Shown in pieces: positions 41,282 to 51,614 of a DNA stretch of 64,000 bases (its first letter is position 1; each line of letters starts with the position of its first letter). Made by a program: the position numbers and the translations under genes. Below the pieces are notes generated by a model. The model saw only the letters and a program-made list of their open reading frames with translations. It did no database searches and was not told the DNA's origin. The DNA is from F1-120-MAGs238 sp964484185 (GTDB lineage Bacteria; Planctomycetota; Phycisphaerae; Phycisphaerales; UBA1924): assembly GCA_964484185.1 (NCBI GenBank), contig CAZAEQ010000001.1, positions 186,001 to 250,000 of the forward strand, read 5' to 3'.

Positions 41282-43471
41282 TCAACACCCAATGCTGTAT
41301 GCGTCGACAAAGTCAAGATAGTCAAAGAAGTCGATGTCGCCGCTTTCATTGAAGTCCGCTGCAGAGTTCAGGCTGGAATACGCATCGACAAAATCAAGGT
41401 AGTCGAAAAAACTCAGTGTTCCATCGATGTTGAAGTCTGCAACGCACATGACAGGGTTGGCTTCGAGTGGGCCGATTGAAGATGGAATTGGACGACGGCG
41501 ACCCAGAATGTCGTACTCGACAGCAGCTGGTCCATCGGGGACCTGCCCAGCGAGGGATGCCGGGATAAGCAAACTTCCAGCTTGAGTCATTGGGTACGAA
41601 GGTGCCGAAGCGAGTGCAACCGGAGACTGGGTGTTAGACCAGGGAGCCGGTGGCATGGCAAAAGTCGCGGTGTTATTGACGCCTCCTTGCGTCGGTGTGG
41701 AGGGGCGATTCGCGTAGTTCCAGACTGGGCTGAGGCGAGAAGTCTCGTTTGAAATAATTGACGAGATCACTGAACAGTTGTCAAGACGACCTGCATGGAA
41801 TTCGGTGCTGAAAAACGATGCTGGCGTTGTCGGACCCGCACCGGTGATGCGAAGGCGTCCGTGCAGTACAACATGCTTGTGTTGAAGCTGTGATTCGGCC
41901 AGGGCAAAGTACCCTGTCATGTCAGATGGGAAATTGAGTTCAATATCGCGATTGATCGAAAGTCCGTCATATGTGTTGCTGCCAACACCCCAGAGATACT
42001 GATTGCCTCCGCCTGATCGAAAGATAAATTTGGAGCGGCAGTTAATGTCGACAGTCTTGAATGCGCCGCCGCTCTGAACGCCGTTAATTTCTGCAGTCTC
42101 GTTAATGATGAATGAGCGATAGTAACGAACATCTAGTGGATCGGCAGGTTGTGATGCAACCGTGCCGGCGAGTGTGACAATGCCCTGCGGACAGCCTCCG
42201 TAATCTGAGTATCGTGCGCGGGTGCTGCTGGCCGGAATAAACACGCAGTCGCGGCGAATGTGAAGTGAAATGGGTGTGAGACCATTGGTATGCATGTACA
42301 CGGGATACCCCTGAACATTCGAATCAGCGCCCGCGACGCCCGCGCGGCGCAGACCGCCGCCAAACGTAGTACAGCGATCCAGAATGAACTCATTTGAGCC
42401 AAGCAAAGCAAAGCAGACAGCCCCATCACCGCCCCCAAAAAACACAGCATCTCGGTTGGTGTGATAGCCAAACTGGCAGTTGATGAGCGTAACGATGCCA
42501 CCATCAAGTGATGTAGCATGGAGCAGGCCGTGGTAGGCTGTCCAACCCCACTCGCAGTTGGTAATCAGGAGCGTGTTGAGCCCCGACTGTGAAGAACGAA
42601 TGGCGCCGTTTCCAGATTCCGGTTGATCGGTACCCCAGCCCTCAATGATGAGGTTGTCGAGCCGGATCGAGGGTGAAAAACTAATCTGTATGCCAGGGCC
42701 TTTGCCGCAAGCCAGTTCCACGGTGGCTAAGTCGTCGCTCGGTTCTGTACCGATGTTAATTCTAAGCGAACCGTTTGGATTCATGTAGAACGAGCGCGGC
42801 ATCGCGAGAACCGCATCGGCGTTGGGCTGCTTGACATAGGGCTCGAGTCGATAGCCGCGATATGGGTCTGATTCGGCAAGACGCCCTCGGACCCAGTATG
42901 CGGAATACTGGAGATTGCGCTCGTAGATTCCGGGTGATACAAACGTCCACCCTTCAACTGACTCTCGTCGAAACGCGAGCAGTCGAGGCTTGGCGGTGCT
43001 TGGCGATGCTTGATCAAAATAGGACCCAATTGAGCAATTGCCAGCATCGGGAATTGTGATTCCCTGCTGGTTGTTGTTGGAATCTGCAAAGAAAGTGTCG
43101 CCTTGACGAAACAACACTGAGGTGCCTGAAATCAGCTGGCTCGACAGCAGCGTCCTTACATCACTCATATGACGAACCAGAAATGGCGATTCGATCGAAT
43201 CCCCGGAATTACCGCCGCCAGTTGCGGACCCTTGATCCGACTGTGCCATGTACACAGTCCGATCACGTTCGACCGGAACCTCTGCTGCGCGATAGGCGAT
43301 AAGCCGATCGATTCGACCAAGAAATGCGAGTCGCGTTGGAGACTCCCACTGACTCACCGGCCCTATGTTGGGTATTTGGGAAAAGGGTACTTCTGCGATC
43401 GCGGCGAGCGCAAACGCAAAAACGCACAGGCACGCGGCAACGCGGCCGCGCAGCGACAGATGTGTAGCCAT
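41282..43471 (-). CDS. Secreted right-handed beta-helix protein with GC-type dockerin end
   Basis: The product is 729 aa with a signal peptide (VAACLCVFAFALAAIA). Residues about 70-620 contain beta-helix-like stretches with IRLDNLIIEGWGTDQ, TLLITNCEWGW and VTLINCQFGY, each turn rich in Asn, as in pectate-lyase-like proteins. Near the end come the segments YDILGRRRPIPSSIGPLEA, a common tail of planctomycete beta-helix proteins. Two dockerin-like loops (DFNIDGTLSFFDYLDFVDAY and DFNESGDIDFFDYLDFVDAY) and SIGC end it. The first loop has Ser in place of the conserved Asp at position 9. The substrate is unknown and catalytic residues were not identified. Confidence 0.82.
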   Translation of the reverse strand: MATHLSLRGRVAACLCVFAFALAAIAEVPFSQIPNIGPVSQWESPTRLAFLGRIDRLIAYRAAEVPVERDRTVYMAQSDQGSATGGGNSGDSIESPFLVRHMSDVRTLLSSQLISGTSVLFRQGDTFFADSNNNQQGITIPDAGNCSIGSYFDQASPSTAKPRLLAFRRESVEGWTFVSPGIYERNLQYSAYWVRGRLAESDPYRGYRLEPYVKQPNADAVLAMPRSFYMNPNGSLRINIGTEPSDDLATVELACGKGPGIQISFSPSIRLDNLIIEGWGTDQPESGNGAIRSSQSGLNTLLITNCEWGWTAYHGLLHATSLDGGIVTLINCQFGYHTNRDAVFFGGGDGAVCFALLGSNEFILDRCTTFGGGLRRAGVAGADSNVQGYPVYMHTNGLTPISLHIRRDCVFIPASSTRARYSDYGGCPQGIVTLAGTVASQPADPLDVRYYRSFIINETAEINGVQSGGAFKTVDINCRSKFIFRSGGGNQYLWGVGSNTYDGLSINRDIELNFPSDMTGYFALAESQLQHKHVVLHGRLRITGAGPTTPASFFSTEFHAGRLDNCSVISSIISNETSRLSPVWNYANRPSTPTQGGVNNTATFAMPPAPWSNTQSPVALASAPSYPMTQAGSLLIPASLAGQVPDGPAAVEYDILGRRRPIPSSIGPLEANPVMCVADFNIDGTLSFFDYLDFVDAYSSLNSAADFNESGDIDFFDYLDFVDAYSIGC

Positions 43472-43734
43472 GATGTCAGACTCGATTTACGACGGTGAGA
43501 AAATGTGGGGCTCTTGCAAACGCTGCAAGAGTGACCGGGCACATGCTTCGCTACATTGCGAAACCGGGTGCTTACGCACAGACTAAGGGAATGAACGCAT
43601 TCTGTCAAGCGCTGCCCGGCACGCGCTTGCGATATCGGACCGGTCAGGCGAGAGATATGTTGGAATCAATACAATTTAAGAGTCTGGACCAATCGTTTGG
43701 CAGAACTTCACCTGGCGACTATGTAGTCTTCTGT

Positions 43735-45816
43735 CTATCTTTGCGGCCGCGCCGCGGGACCGTACGTGTGACTGAGTTTGAAGTAGAGTAACGAAACGGG
43801 ACTGATGATTTCACCCGCCGCGGATGCAGCGGTAAGTGTGAAACCGTCGTGAATTGGATCAACAAAACCGGGGTCTATCACCCTCGAAGTTGAATCGTTG
43901 ATCGAAGCCTGCCATTGTTCAAAGGTCAGATTATTTGGGAGTGAGAAGGGCGTGCCATCGGTGCGCCAGAAAACATTACGGGCAAGTGAAATGTTGCCTG
44001 ACCAGTCGCCACTCAGGACGTTGGCGCCGGGCGCGGCAAGGATAATGTTGTCGGTAAAGGTGAAGGAGAGATGGTCTTCCTTGCGACTGCGCCAAAGCTG
44101 GGCATCACGGCCGAACGCGAAGATATTGCCTTGAACTGTGTTGTTCTTGCCGTAATGTTGGTGAAATCCGCCGTGGCTGGTGCGAGTTACGATGTTGTGC
44201 GTCGCCACAATATCTGTGGTTCCTTCATCAAAGTAAATGCCCCATGCGATGCTGCGACCAAAAATATCGTGGAAAAAGTTCTGGCGGATGACCGTTCCCG
44301 CCTGATTGCCAAGCGTGTAGATTCCGGCCATGTCTCCCAGCGGCGGCTGCGAGTTCCCGGAGCGCGAGCCCAGGTTACAGACCTCGTTGAATTCAACGAT
44401 GTTTGCACCCGCATCGGCAGGCCCATAGCCCCAGGTCCAACCGATAGAGATGCCGCTGTAATCGAAGTCGCTGATGCGGTTGTAGCGGAGTTTGTTGCCC
44501 GGGCTCTGGCCGATCCAGACGCCCACGGCTTGATGGTGGATCTGGCCGCCATCGGTGAGTATGCAGGCTTCAATCGTGTTGTTGGCTGTCTTGTCAGCAG
44601 CCTCTGTCGCAATAGAGGTTTCGCCAAACTTCAGCGCGCCCGCACCCAGATCAGTAATCGTGCAGGAATCAATCACATTTTCGCGGCATCCGCGGCGGAG
44701 TTCCAGGCCATATTGCTCGACGTGCGCGATGGTGCAGTTTTGGAACGACGAGTTGGTCATGTAGTTGCAGATGACCGCGCCCGGGCAGCCATTGGCCGCC
44801 TGTATGAAGCCGCGGGATTTCGTGCCGCCGAAGTCGGTTTGAAAGTCCGCGGGGAACCACCATTTGGCGTGTGCGAAAGTGAGGTTCTGGAAGTGGAGGT
44901 TAGAGATGGGGGCGGAAGCTGTGCCGCGGATTTCGAGGAGGGTTGTCAGGCGCGGCATGATGTGTGCAGCGGGCTCCCCAGGGGCATCGATATACGCGCT
45001 GTAAACATAGATTCGCCGTGCTGCCGGGTCGCACCAGAACTCTGGCGCCGTGGTAATCAGCGAGCGATCGTTCTCGATGTAGTAGAGATCCCCCGCAGAG
45101 ATTTGTGTAGTACTGGGGAGCGTAAAAGTGACCGTGCGGGTCTTGTGATCGATGGACTTCACGGTGAGATGGGAATCGATCCAGCGAGCGAATGTGACAA
45201 CCTCTGCGCCAGGTGTGATTTTGGCCCATGCCGCGGCATCTGACTCGCGATAGCAGAATGCTCGCTGTCCTTGCATCCACGAAGCAGACTGTTCTGCGGC
45301 AGGAATTGACTCGATGGAGAGGAACTTGCCCTCAGCGGGGGTGCGGGCAATTGGGAGGCGTCTGGCGAACGTGTCTGATTTTCGCTGCGCCCAGATAGTG
45401 TGGAAGTCTGTCGAGACGGGAAGGGGCACTGATGGAGGAATGTCTGCGCTGAAAACCACCTTGTCATCAAAGTCGACCAACTTCCAGTCGGACAAAAGCG
45501 TGCCGCCGGAGATGATGACGGTGTTAGGTTTACTAGCGCGATATGTGATGGGCGAGTCTGCGGTTCCTGAATCGTCAGAGGTGAAAGCGAGTGTTTCGGG
45601 TAGAAAGTAGGTCCCCGGCGCAACTTCGACGGTAATGGGTCCAACGGTGGTCTTCGCCGCCCGAATCGTGCGAATCGCATCGCGAGCGGCCGCGAGCGAA
45701 GGCAATGCATGATTTACATCGCTGCCGGAGTTCTTCACATCGCCAGATGGCGAGATGTAAAGAGTGAGAGGTTCAGGCGCAGCGAGCGTGCAGAGCAAGA
45801 GAGAAAGTGCGAGCAT
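43735..45816 (-). CDS. Exported parallel beta-helix protein, GH141-like
   Basis: The product is 693 aa with a signal peptide (MLALSLLLCTLAAPEP). The N-terminal region reads LYISPSGDVKNSGSD, ARDAIRTIRAAKT, GTYFLPETLAFTSDDSGTAD and ITYRASKPNTVIISGGTLLSDW, the opening of GH141-type fucosidase/xylanase-like beta-helix enzymes. Later helix turns include RENVIDSCTITDLG and GVWIGQSPGNKLRYNRISDF. No dockerin or sorting tail is present, so it may be freely secreted. Expected role: cleavage of a branched plant or algal glycan, substrate unassigned. Start ATG has no clear Shine-Dalgarno. Its product may act with the neighbouring beta-helix protein, though the genes are 263 bp apart. Confidence 0.78.
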   Translation of the reverse strand: MLALSLLLCTLAAPEPLTLYISPSGDVKNSGSDVNHALPSLAAARDAIRTIRAAKTTVGPITVEVAPGTYFLPETLAFTSDDSGTADSPITYRASKPNTVIISGGTLLSDWKLVDFDDKVVFSADIPPSVPLPVSTDFHTIWAQRKSDTFARRLPIARTPAEGKFLSIESIPAAEQSASWMQGQRAFCYRESDAAAWAKITPGAEVVTFARWIDSHLTVKSIDHKTRTVTFTLPSTTQISAGDLYYIENDRSLITTAPEFWCDPAARRIYVYSAYIDAPGEPAAHIMPRLTTLLEIRGTASAPISNLHFQNLTFAHAKWWFPADFQTDFGGTKSRGFIQAANGCPGAVICNYMTNSSFQNCTIAHVEQYGLELRRGCRENVIDSCTITDLGAGALKFGETSIATEAADKTANNTIEACILTDGGQIHHQAVGVWIGQSPGNKLRYNRISDFDYSGISIGWTWGYGPADAGANIVEFNEVCNLGSRSGNSQPPLGDMAGIYTLGNQAGTVIRQNFFHDIFGRSIAWGIYFDEGTTDIVATHNIVTRTSHGGFHQHYGKNNTVQGNIFAFGRDAQLWRSRKEDHLSFTFTDNIILAAPGANVLSGDWSGNISLARNVFWRTDGTPFSLPNNLTFEQWQASINDSTSRVIDPGFVDPIHDGFTLTAASAAGEIISPVSLLYFKLSHTYGPAARPQR

Positions 45817-45860
45817 CTGCTAAGGGTATGAGCAGATCTGAACGCAGGATGCCGGGTGTA

Positions 45861-46814
45861 TTAATCAACGCCCGACGAACCATTCACAATTGAGTTGACG
45901 AGCGAGCGTGGATCGACGCCAAAATGCCGCTCGCATGCATCCTGTGAATCTTGAAACTTGCACGCTTTGGCAAAGTTGAAATAGTCACTTGGGCGAGTTG
46001 CAAGGAGCGATCGAGTCACCCACTGGGCCAGGTGATAGGCGAGTTCCTGGTCATCTTCAGATGGTGAAAGGAATCCATCTCCACTTAGAAAATCTTCGCA
46101 ATCCCGGTCCTCCAGCGCCTCGCGCTGTCTCGCGATCATTTCCGCATTGAGAATAAAGTTGTTGGTTCCCGTCACGCGCTCCTCCATCATCTGCGTCAAC
46201 CCCTCTTCAATCCAAAGTGGCAGGTTGCAACCGTGCAGGGCGTGATGCGTAAGTTCGTGTGCGACTGTGTCTTCGATTGCGTGACGACTTCCGGCATTGA
46301 TCGAAAGGAGCGGGAATGCATCTTCGCGAAAGATGTACAGGCCGCCGGATGTGGCGAAATTGCCTTCCTCTGGGAAGAACGCGGATGTGAAATCGACATA
46401 AGCAGAGTTGGGCTCCAGCGCGACAATGGCAACGGGCGGGATCGCGCCATCGCCGCGGATCCGGGCCAGATCGCGTGTGAGGATCTGCAGCGAGTTTTCT
46501 GCTGCACGAGCGAGACTGGGTCCGATTGAGCCTTCAAGTGGAACAAGCCCTTCAACACCCGGAGACCGCCAGCGGCGATGATCAACGGTCAGGCTGTCCC
46601 GCAGTTCATCGAGCCACGCCGCGGCAATGGCTCGTTGCGCGTCCGCCTGATTGCCTGGTTGCTCAGCAATAAACGTCGATGCCTTGGACCACATAACAAA
46701 CGGAAGTCCGCTCTCTTCGCGAAAGAGATGACGCACCGCATCGCGGTCGATCGATGGCAGATCGAGCAGGGCACGTTTGCGGGGTTTGAGCCATGAAGAA
46801 AGCCAACCGAACAT
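45861..46814 (-). CDS. HExxH zinc-metallopeptidase-like protein
   Basis: The product is 317 aa from the ATG at 46814; a longer frame reaches 46973 and an ATG at 46841 is an alternative. The motif HELTHH followed by LPLWIEEGLTQMMEE (His-Glu-x-x-His plus a downstream Glu in an EEG segment) is the gluzincin pattern. Upstream, VAIVALEPNSAYVDFTSAFF and GLYIFREDAFPLLSIN suggest a DUF1570-like peptidase. There is no signal peptide, so it is probably cytoplasmic. TACACT ends 5 nt before the ATG. The next gene upstream on this strand is the SUI1 gene. Substrate unknown. Confidence 0.7.
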   Translation of the reverse strand: MFGWLSSWLKPRKRALLDLPSIDRDAVRHLFREESGLPFVMWSKASTFIAEQPGNQADAQRAIAAAWLDELRDSLTVDHRRWRSPGVEGLVPLEGSIGPSLARAAENSLQILTRDLARIRGDGAIPPVAIVALEPNSAYVDFTSAFFPEEGNFATSGGLYIFREDAFPLLSINAGSRHAIEDTVAHELTHHALHGCNLPLWIEEGLTQMMEERVTGTNNFILNAEMIARQREALEDRDCEDFLSGDGFLSPSEDDQELAYHLAQWVTRSLLATRPSDYFNFAKACKFQDSQDACERHFGVDPRSLVNSIVNGSSGVD

Positions 46815-46854
46815 GGCGGAGTGTAGAGCTACTTTGTGCATTGGCCTGACCGAG

Positions 46855-47211
46855 TCAACCCCCGCTGGCTTTGGTCTGCGAGTAGCCAAGCGTGCGAAGG
46901 TGGGCAACGAGTCTGTCGCGGTGGTCGCCCTGGAGTTCGATCGTCGAATCAGACAGATTGCCACCGGTGGCAAACTTCTGCTTGAGGTCTTTGAGAAGTT
47001 GCGCCAGATCTTTCTCGCGCGCGGTGAAGCCCGAGATAACCGTTACCGTCTTTCCACGACGCGATTCACGCTGGACGCGGAGGGGCTGATCTTTGGCGTG
47101 GGCGAGTTTGCCATCGGTCCCGCGCGGGCACGCGCAGAGGCCGATCGGCTTTTCGCAGTGCTCACAGGTGACGGGGCGTTCGAGGGATGTGCCGGCAAAA
47201 AGGCCAGACAT
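46855..47211 (-). CDS. SUI1/eIF1-like translation factor (YciH family)
   Basis: The product is 118 aa from the ATG at 47211, with CTGGAGCC upstream; the longer open frame is non-coding in look. An N-terminal Cys cluster, CEHCEKPIGLCAC (residues 17-29), resembles a zinc knuckle. The SUI1 domain has RRGKTVTVISGFTAREKDL, LKQKFATGGNLSDSTIELQG and HRDRLVAHLRTLGY. SUI1 proteins monitor start-codon selection in eukaryotes and archaea. The bacterial YciH homologues affect initiation fidelity and stress translation. The GGN...IELQG core is intact. Possible overlap of regulation with leaderless genes here is speculative. Confidence 0.85.
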   Translation of the reverse strand: MSGLFAGTSLERPVTCEHCEKPIGLCACPRGTDGKLAHAKDQPLRVQRESRRGKTVTVISGFTAREKDLAQLLKDLKQKFATGGNLSDSTIELQGDHRDRLVAHLRTLGYSQTKASGG

Positions 47212-47410
47212 GATCAGGCTCCAGGATGTGCCGCTGTGGGCACTGTGTGTATCAAAGACCTGTGCCATTGTTCGCCGCCAGCACGAACAGTGGGGGCTCC
47301 GCGCTGCATTCCGGACAACGGACTGAGGTCGCGAACGCAGTGAGGTCATACTAGCAGTTGGCGCAAATGCCAGGTTGCGAAACAGATCTGATCCAGTTCT
47401 TAGAGAGTAC

Positions 47411-49930
47411 CTATTGCGGAGGGATGGAAGCGGCCTTTGCAATCAGGAGATGTGGAAATCTTGGATCGAAATTGAGTGTGTTTGCAAGAGGCAGGCACTT
47501 TGGGGCCAGGTCCGGGCGGCAATGGCCCAATACCGCTAGAAAGAGAGCGCGAGAAACTTCTCTTGGAACGCAGTACAGAAGCTGTGCCTCAGTTGGGGTC
47601 GCCGTTCCCGCCAGCCAGGTGGCAGCGAGGCGATCATCGAAGGTCGCTGATGCAAATTCGTTGATAACCAGGTCGAGCTGGGCCTGGGCAAGTGTCGAAT
47701 CGTTCTTGATGTAGGCACCGAGAATGAGGGTGAATCGGTCTTCGAGAGATGAATCCTCGGTGACAAGTTTGGCGGCCTCGGCGATCGCACCTGTCTGAAT
47801 GAGCGCATCGAAGTTGAGATTGCCGCCAGGTTGGTTGTATCTCGTCCAGTTCGTAAGGTCGTTTTCACAGTACGCGAGAATACTCAGGAGTTGGTCACGC
47901 AGTTCGTTCGCGCCGGGCCCCTCTTCGGCCAGGTACGCCTGAACGTAGGCTACTGCTTCATCGTGTTTGTGAAGTGCAGCGAGACAGACAATTTTGTCAG
48001 CAGCTTCTCGAGCCGAGGTCGAGTTGGGCGTAGCCCGCAGGTGCGGCGTCTCAAGGCACTCTGCAAACTTGCTGCGGGCGAACAAGGTTGAGCGGTTGAC
48101 CTGCTGAGCGCCTTGATCCCATGGAATCAGTTTCATCACCTGGTCGGCATACCTGGCGGCCAGGTCGAACTCGCCGCTATCAAGGTAAAATTTTGCAAGT
48201 GCACGGGCTGCGTAGGGGTGAGGTGAATCGCCCGCCGCCGCGGCAATATACGTAGCGATTCTCTCCTTGGGATCATGGGTGACACGAGCGCGAAGGTAGA
48301 GCAGGGCTGGGTTCTTTGGATCGGTGTGAAGCAGGGTTTGGTACTCGGTCTGGAGGTCAAATTTTGGATGGTGTGTTTCACAAGTGTCCTGGTGCAGGCG
48401 ATGAACATTGACCAGAACTGGACGGATCTTGAGAAGCGGCTCGATAGTCTGCTCAAGATCCTCCTGTGGAACAGCGCTCGAAGCAAAGAGATATGTCTCA
48501 CACTCAGGATCGATTTTGAGACCATTCACCACTCTGTCGGGGATTTCACCTGCGCCCAGGTAATGTCCGACGATTCCAAGTGAATCGAAGTTAACGGCTG
48601 AAGAGAGTTCCAGGCTCGTGCGTTTTTCGGAGGAGTAGCTATTGCTCTTGACACTGACCTTCGCCGGGAGTGGTGTGAACGGACAGTCAATCTTCCCTAA
48701 CTCGTGAATCTGCTTTCCGGTGAAGAGCTCGTAAGTAGATGGAGGAGGATTTCTGGCGTACGTAGCCGTGCACTTAAATACCAGTCCAAGAGAATCTGGA
48801 TTGATTACAGTGATTGGACTGTTAAATGGACGGGTGAAGAAATTGGTGGAAAGGTCTGCCTGAAATGAAGGAATGAGATTGAGCGGGTGATTGACCGAGA
48901 TCGTATATGTATCTTCAGGAACGGTGACAAATCGCTGCGAATCCGCGGAGACGGAGAATGTCTGTGAACCAATTACAACTTCATATGGATAGGTCGTACC
49001 GTTGACAAGATATATGCGGCGGTTCTGGCCGTTGTTGTAAGCTACAAAGAGGTAAATGCTCAGCACCACGATGGCGATAACAGGACCAATAAAGCGAGCA
49101 ATTCGAAAGCGCACCGAGCCCTCGGATTCCTTGAATTCCTTGACATTGAGCAGTTTGGAAGCAATCGGCTTGCCGCTGTCGCGGTACTTTTCGCTGACCC
49201 TCTGCATTTTCTTGAAGTGCTTGTCTTTAAGCAGTGTTGGGTGCGCAGCTGCAAATCCGTCGAGCATCACCATCGCCCGATCGTGCGCGCCGGCGGCCTG
49301 CATCGCCGAAATGTAAAGCGTCAAAAGCCAGAAGTCTTCCAGCTTGTGTTCCTGCAGCAACGGTTCTGCAACCAGGGTTGCATCCGCGTATGAGTTGTAG
49401 CTAAAAAGCACCGCGGCAAGTCGTAGCGACACTGCGCGATCAGCTTTGATTGCCAGTGATTGGCGGTAGTAGCTTGCGGCTTCTACGCCCATTCCGAAGT
49501 GTCGGTGAACATCGGCGATCGTATTGAGAAGCTCTGGTTCTTTCAGCAGTTCAGGCGAAAGCGATGCGACGATGCCAAGACATTCGTCTTTGGCATCAAA
49601 ATAGGCAGCACAGCTGATCGCCTTGATCGCCGTCTGAAGGTCGCCGGGATTCTCATCGAGTTTCGCGGCCTCCTCCGCAATCGATACGTCTCGGGCCTCA
49701 TTCCATTTTTTCAGCGAACTGACATTGTGGCGACGGCAACTGGGGCAGTCGTCATTGATGCGTTTGGCGCCAAGCGGAATCAGCGGAATGAAAACAACAA
49801 CAAAGAAAAGGGTTGTCTCGTAGGACTGAAGATCGCCATGGCTGCCGCAGAACTCGCAGGTTCCGCGCCGGGCGCGGAGGTTGCGTTTGCCGTAATACCA
49901 CGTCCCGATTCCATTTACTGTCTGCGGCAT
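47411..49930 (-). CDS. Large membrane protein with zinc ribbon and TPR-like repeats
   Basis: The product is 839 aa. Residues 1-75 hold CEFC and CPSC pairs (a split zinc ribbon) around a hydrophobic stretch (LFFVVVFIPLIPLG). TPR-like helices follow at about 90-260 (YYRQSLAIKADRAVSLRLAAV, TLYISAMQAAGAHDRAM). A single membrane helix lies near 285-305 (IARFIGPVIAIVVLSIYLFV). A beta-rich extracytoplasmic segment and further TPR-like repeats (about 560-800) complete it. I do not recognise the family; a scaffolding role is inferred from the repeats. AAGGGG precedes the ATG. It is not clearly part of an operon. Confidence 0.7.
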   Translation of the reverse strand: MPQTVNGIGTWYYGKRNLRARRGTCEFCGSHGDLQSYETTLFFVVVFIPLIPLGAKRINDDCPSCRRHNVSSLKKWNEARDVSIAEEAAKLDENPGDLQTAIKAISCAAYFDAKDECLGIVASLSPELLKEPELLNTIADVHRHFGMGVEAASYYRQSLAIKADRAVSLRLAAVLFSYNSYADATLVAEPLLQEHKLEDFWLLTLYISAMQAAGAHDRAMVMLDGFAAAHPTLLKDKHFKKMQRVSEKYRDSGKPIASKLLNVKEFKESEGSVRFRIARFIGPVIAIVVLSIYLFVAYNNGQNRRIYLVNGTTYPYEVVIGSQTFSVSADSQRFVTVPEDTYTISVNHPLNLIPSFQADLSTNFFTRPFNSPITVINPDSLGLVFKCTATYARNPPPSTYELFTGKQIHELGKIDCPFTPLPAKVSVKSNSYSSEKRTSLELSSAVNFDSLGIVGHYLGAGEIPDRVVNGLKIDPECETYLFASSAVPQEDLEQTIEPLLKIRPVLVNVHRLHQDTCETHHPKFDLQTEYQTLLHTDPKNPALLYLRARVTHDPKERIATYIAAAAGDSPHPYAARALAKFYLDSGEFDLAARYADQVMKLIPWDQGAQQVNRSTLFARSKFAECLETPHLRATPNSTSAREAADKIVCLAALHKHDEAVAYVQAYLAEEGPGANELRDQLLSILAYCENDLTNWTRYNQPGGNLNFDALIQTGAIAEAAKLVTEDSSLEDRFTLILGAYIKNDSTLAQAQLDLVINEFASATFDDRLAATWLAGTATPTEAQLLYCVPREVSRALFLAVLGHCRPDLAPKCLPLANTLNFDPRFPHLLIAKAASIPPQ

Positions 49931-50214
49931 GGCCGATCCCCTTCTGGTCTGTGCGTAAGAGCATACCAGATTTCTGGTGACGTGCCAGCGAATGGTGGGG
50001 GCTCGACTAGAATCTGGCGGCTGGCTCCCTCGTCAAGCGAGTATTCAGGTGTGATTTGGCTTTATCCCGACCTGTCGCACTGTTGGCGCTCGCTTGAATC
50101 GGACGAATGTCCGGGAGTTGTAACAGGGAGCGGGCGGCACTGTACCGGGGCCAGGGACATTGCTTCTGTCGCTTGCCGACACGCTCGCGTCAACCAGCGC
50201 AAGGGTCAAGTGAA

Positions 50215-50245
50215 AACGGCTTCCACCTCAATAGTGGAAGCCGTT
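50215..50245 (-). terminator. Terminator in the 346-bp gap 49931-50276
   Basis: AACGGCTTCCAC (50215-50226) and GTGGAAGCCGTT (50234-50245) form a perfect 12-bp stem. On the minus strand it is followed by TTTTCAC. It ends the DHS-like gene starting at 51413, 32 nt after the stop. The rest of the gap holds no recognised gene. Confidence 0.85.
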
Positions 50246-50276
50246 GTCGTTGTTGTTTAAGGTCAGTCCTCGCTGC

Positions 50277-51413
50277 TTATCGAACGGCCTTCTTCTTGCC
50301 AGCAGCGTTCATCCACTCCGGCAAGCCATCGCCCTTCTCAAACAGATTGGCGAACTTGAAGCCCTTGCGTGCCTTCCAGGATTTGCGGTGATACGCATCG
50401 CTCGCCAGCAGCGGGAAGAGCGCAGTGAGTTCGCCGAACACCATCTGCTCGTGAACCACATCGACCTTACCCCATGAGCAAGCCTCTCTCAAAGTAGACC
50501 CTGAGAGTGCTCCATCGCGTGAGTCAGCGACCGTCATCTGAATCGCGTACTTATGCATGCCGATATCGCCGCGGGCCTTGCCACCCTTACGCTCGTTGAG
50601 CAGTTCGGCAGCCACGACAATGTCCTGAGCGAAGTTCTTGGGAACGCCGCCGCCGAGCATGAGAAGACCGGTGTCTTTGCATGCCAGCTTGATGTCAGTC
50701 AGTTCACGGAAGTCTTTGCCAGAGTCAAACGCGACCTGTCCGCGGCCTTCTTCGATCGCTTCGGTCTGCTGCAACACGATGCCGAAACCGGCAGAGCAGT
50801 CGCTGAACGCGGGCACAAAGATGGGGACGCGCTTCTGGTAGCAGGTCTTGACGATCGAGTCGTTCTTGGCGTGGTTCTGCGCGAGGTATGCGCCCATCGC
50901 TTCGCAGAATTCGCGGCTGGAATACGCGCCAGGCTCGAACGCATTGAAGATCTCGTGAGTTGCCGCATCGCAATCACGCAGATCATCCTCGTTGATGTAG
51001 GTGTCGTAAATACGATCGATCATCAGGTTGCGAAGCGTCATGTCATCGACCGGAGGCGCTTCAGGCGAGCCCGGCGCGATGTAGTGCTTGAACCCCAGGC
51101 CTTCAAAGAAGTCCTGATCAACAATGTTCGCGCCGGTCGACACGATGGCATCGATCATGTTGTTCTCGAGCAACGTAATGATCGCCTTCTTCAAGCCCGC
51201 TGAAATCAGCGAGCCCGCGAGCGTCAAAATCACCGCGCACTCTTTGTCCTTGAGCATCATCGAGTAGATGTCAGCGGCGTTTGAGAGCGTGCGCGCGGTG
51301 TACGCCATGTCGCGATAGCTGTCGATCACAGGCCGCGCATCAAACTTGGTGATATCGATGTGCTCGATGGGGCGAGAGAGAAGTTCCTTCTTGGTCCATT
51401 TGCCGTTTGCCAT
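50277..51413 (-). CDS. Deoxyhypusine synthase-like protein
   Basis: The product is 378 aa. It has the DHS fold signatures ECAVILTLAGSLISAGLKK, DAIVSTGANIVDQDFFEGL, KRVPIFVPAFSDCSAGFG and the active-site stretch STLREACSWGKVDV, with the Lys (about 315) that carries the aminobutyl group. In eukaryotes DHS modifies eIF5A; in bacteria, which lack eIF5A, homologues transfer aminobutyl from spermidine or a related donor to make homospermidine or similar. With SpeA and MetK nearby, a polyamine role is likely. GGAG lies 9 nt before the ATG. It ends at the hairpin 50215-50245. Confidence 0.85.
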   Translation of the reverse strand: MANGKWTKKELLSRPIEHIDITKFDARPVIDSYRDMAYTARTLSNAADIYSMMLKDKECAVILTLAGSLISAGLKKAIITLLENNMIDAIVSTGANIVDQDFFEGLGFKHYIAPGSPEAPPVDDMTLRNLMIDRIYDTYINEDDLRDCDAATHEIFNAFEPGAYSSREFCEAMGAYLAQNHAKNDSIVKTCYQKRVPIFVPAFSDCSAGFGIVLQQTEAIEEGRGQVAFDSGKDFRELTDIKLACKDTGLLMLGGGVPKNFAQDIVVAAELLNERKGGKARGDIGMHKYAIQMTVADSRDGALSGSTLREACSWGKVDVVHEQMVFGELTALFPLLASDAYHRKSWKARKGFKFANLFEKGDGLPEWMNAAGKKKAVR

Positions 51414-51614
51414 TGCGAAATCTCCGAGATGTTTGCTGATTGCAGAACATCTGTGCAGTCGGCCAAGCCCCCCTAGCCGGGATAAGTTTTTGAGTGTCGC
51501 GGGGGTGACGCGACGGTTGAACTATACGCAAGCCAGGGGCGGAATGTTCATAGAAAGAGTCGCTGGCCCGAGGAATACTCCCGTATGCTTTTGGACGCGC
51601 AGCGGGAGTCGGCA

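Noticed and set aside
44071..45243. 390-codon open frame on the plus strand
   Set aside because: Antisense to the GH141-like gene; the opposite strand has signal peptide and family motifs.
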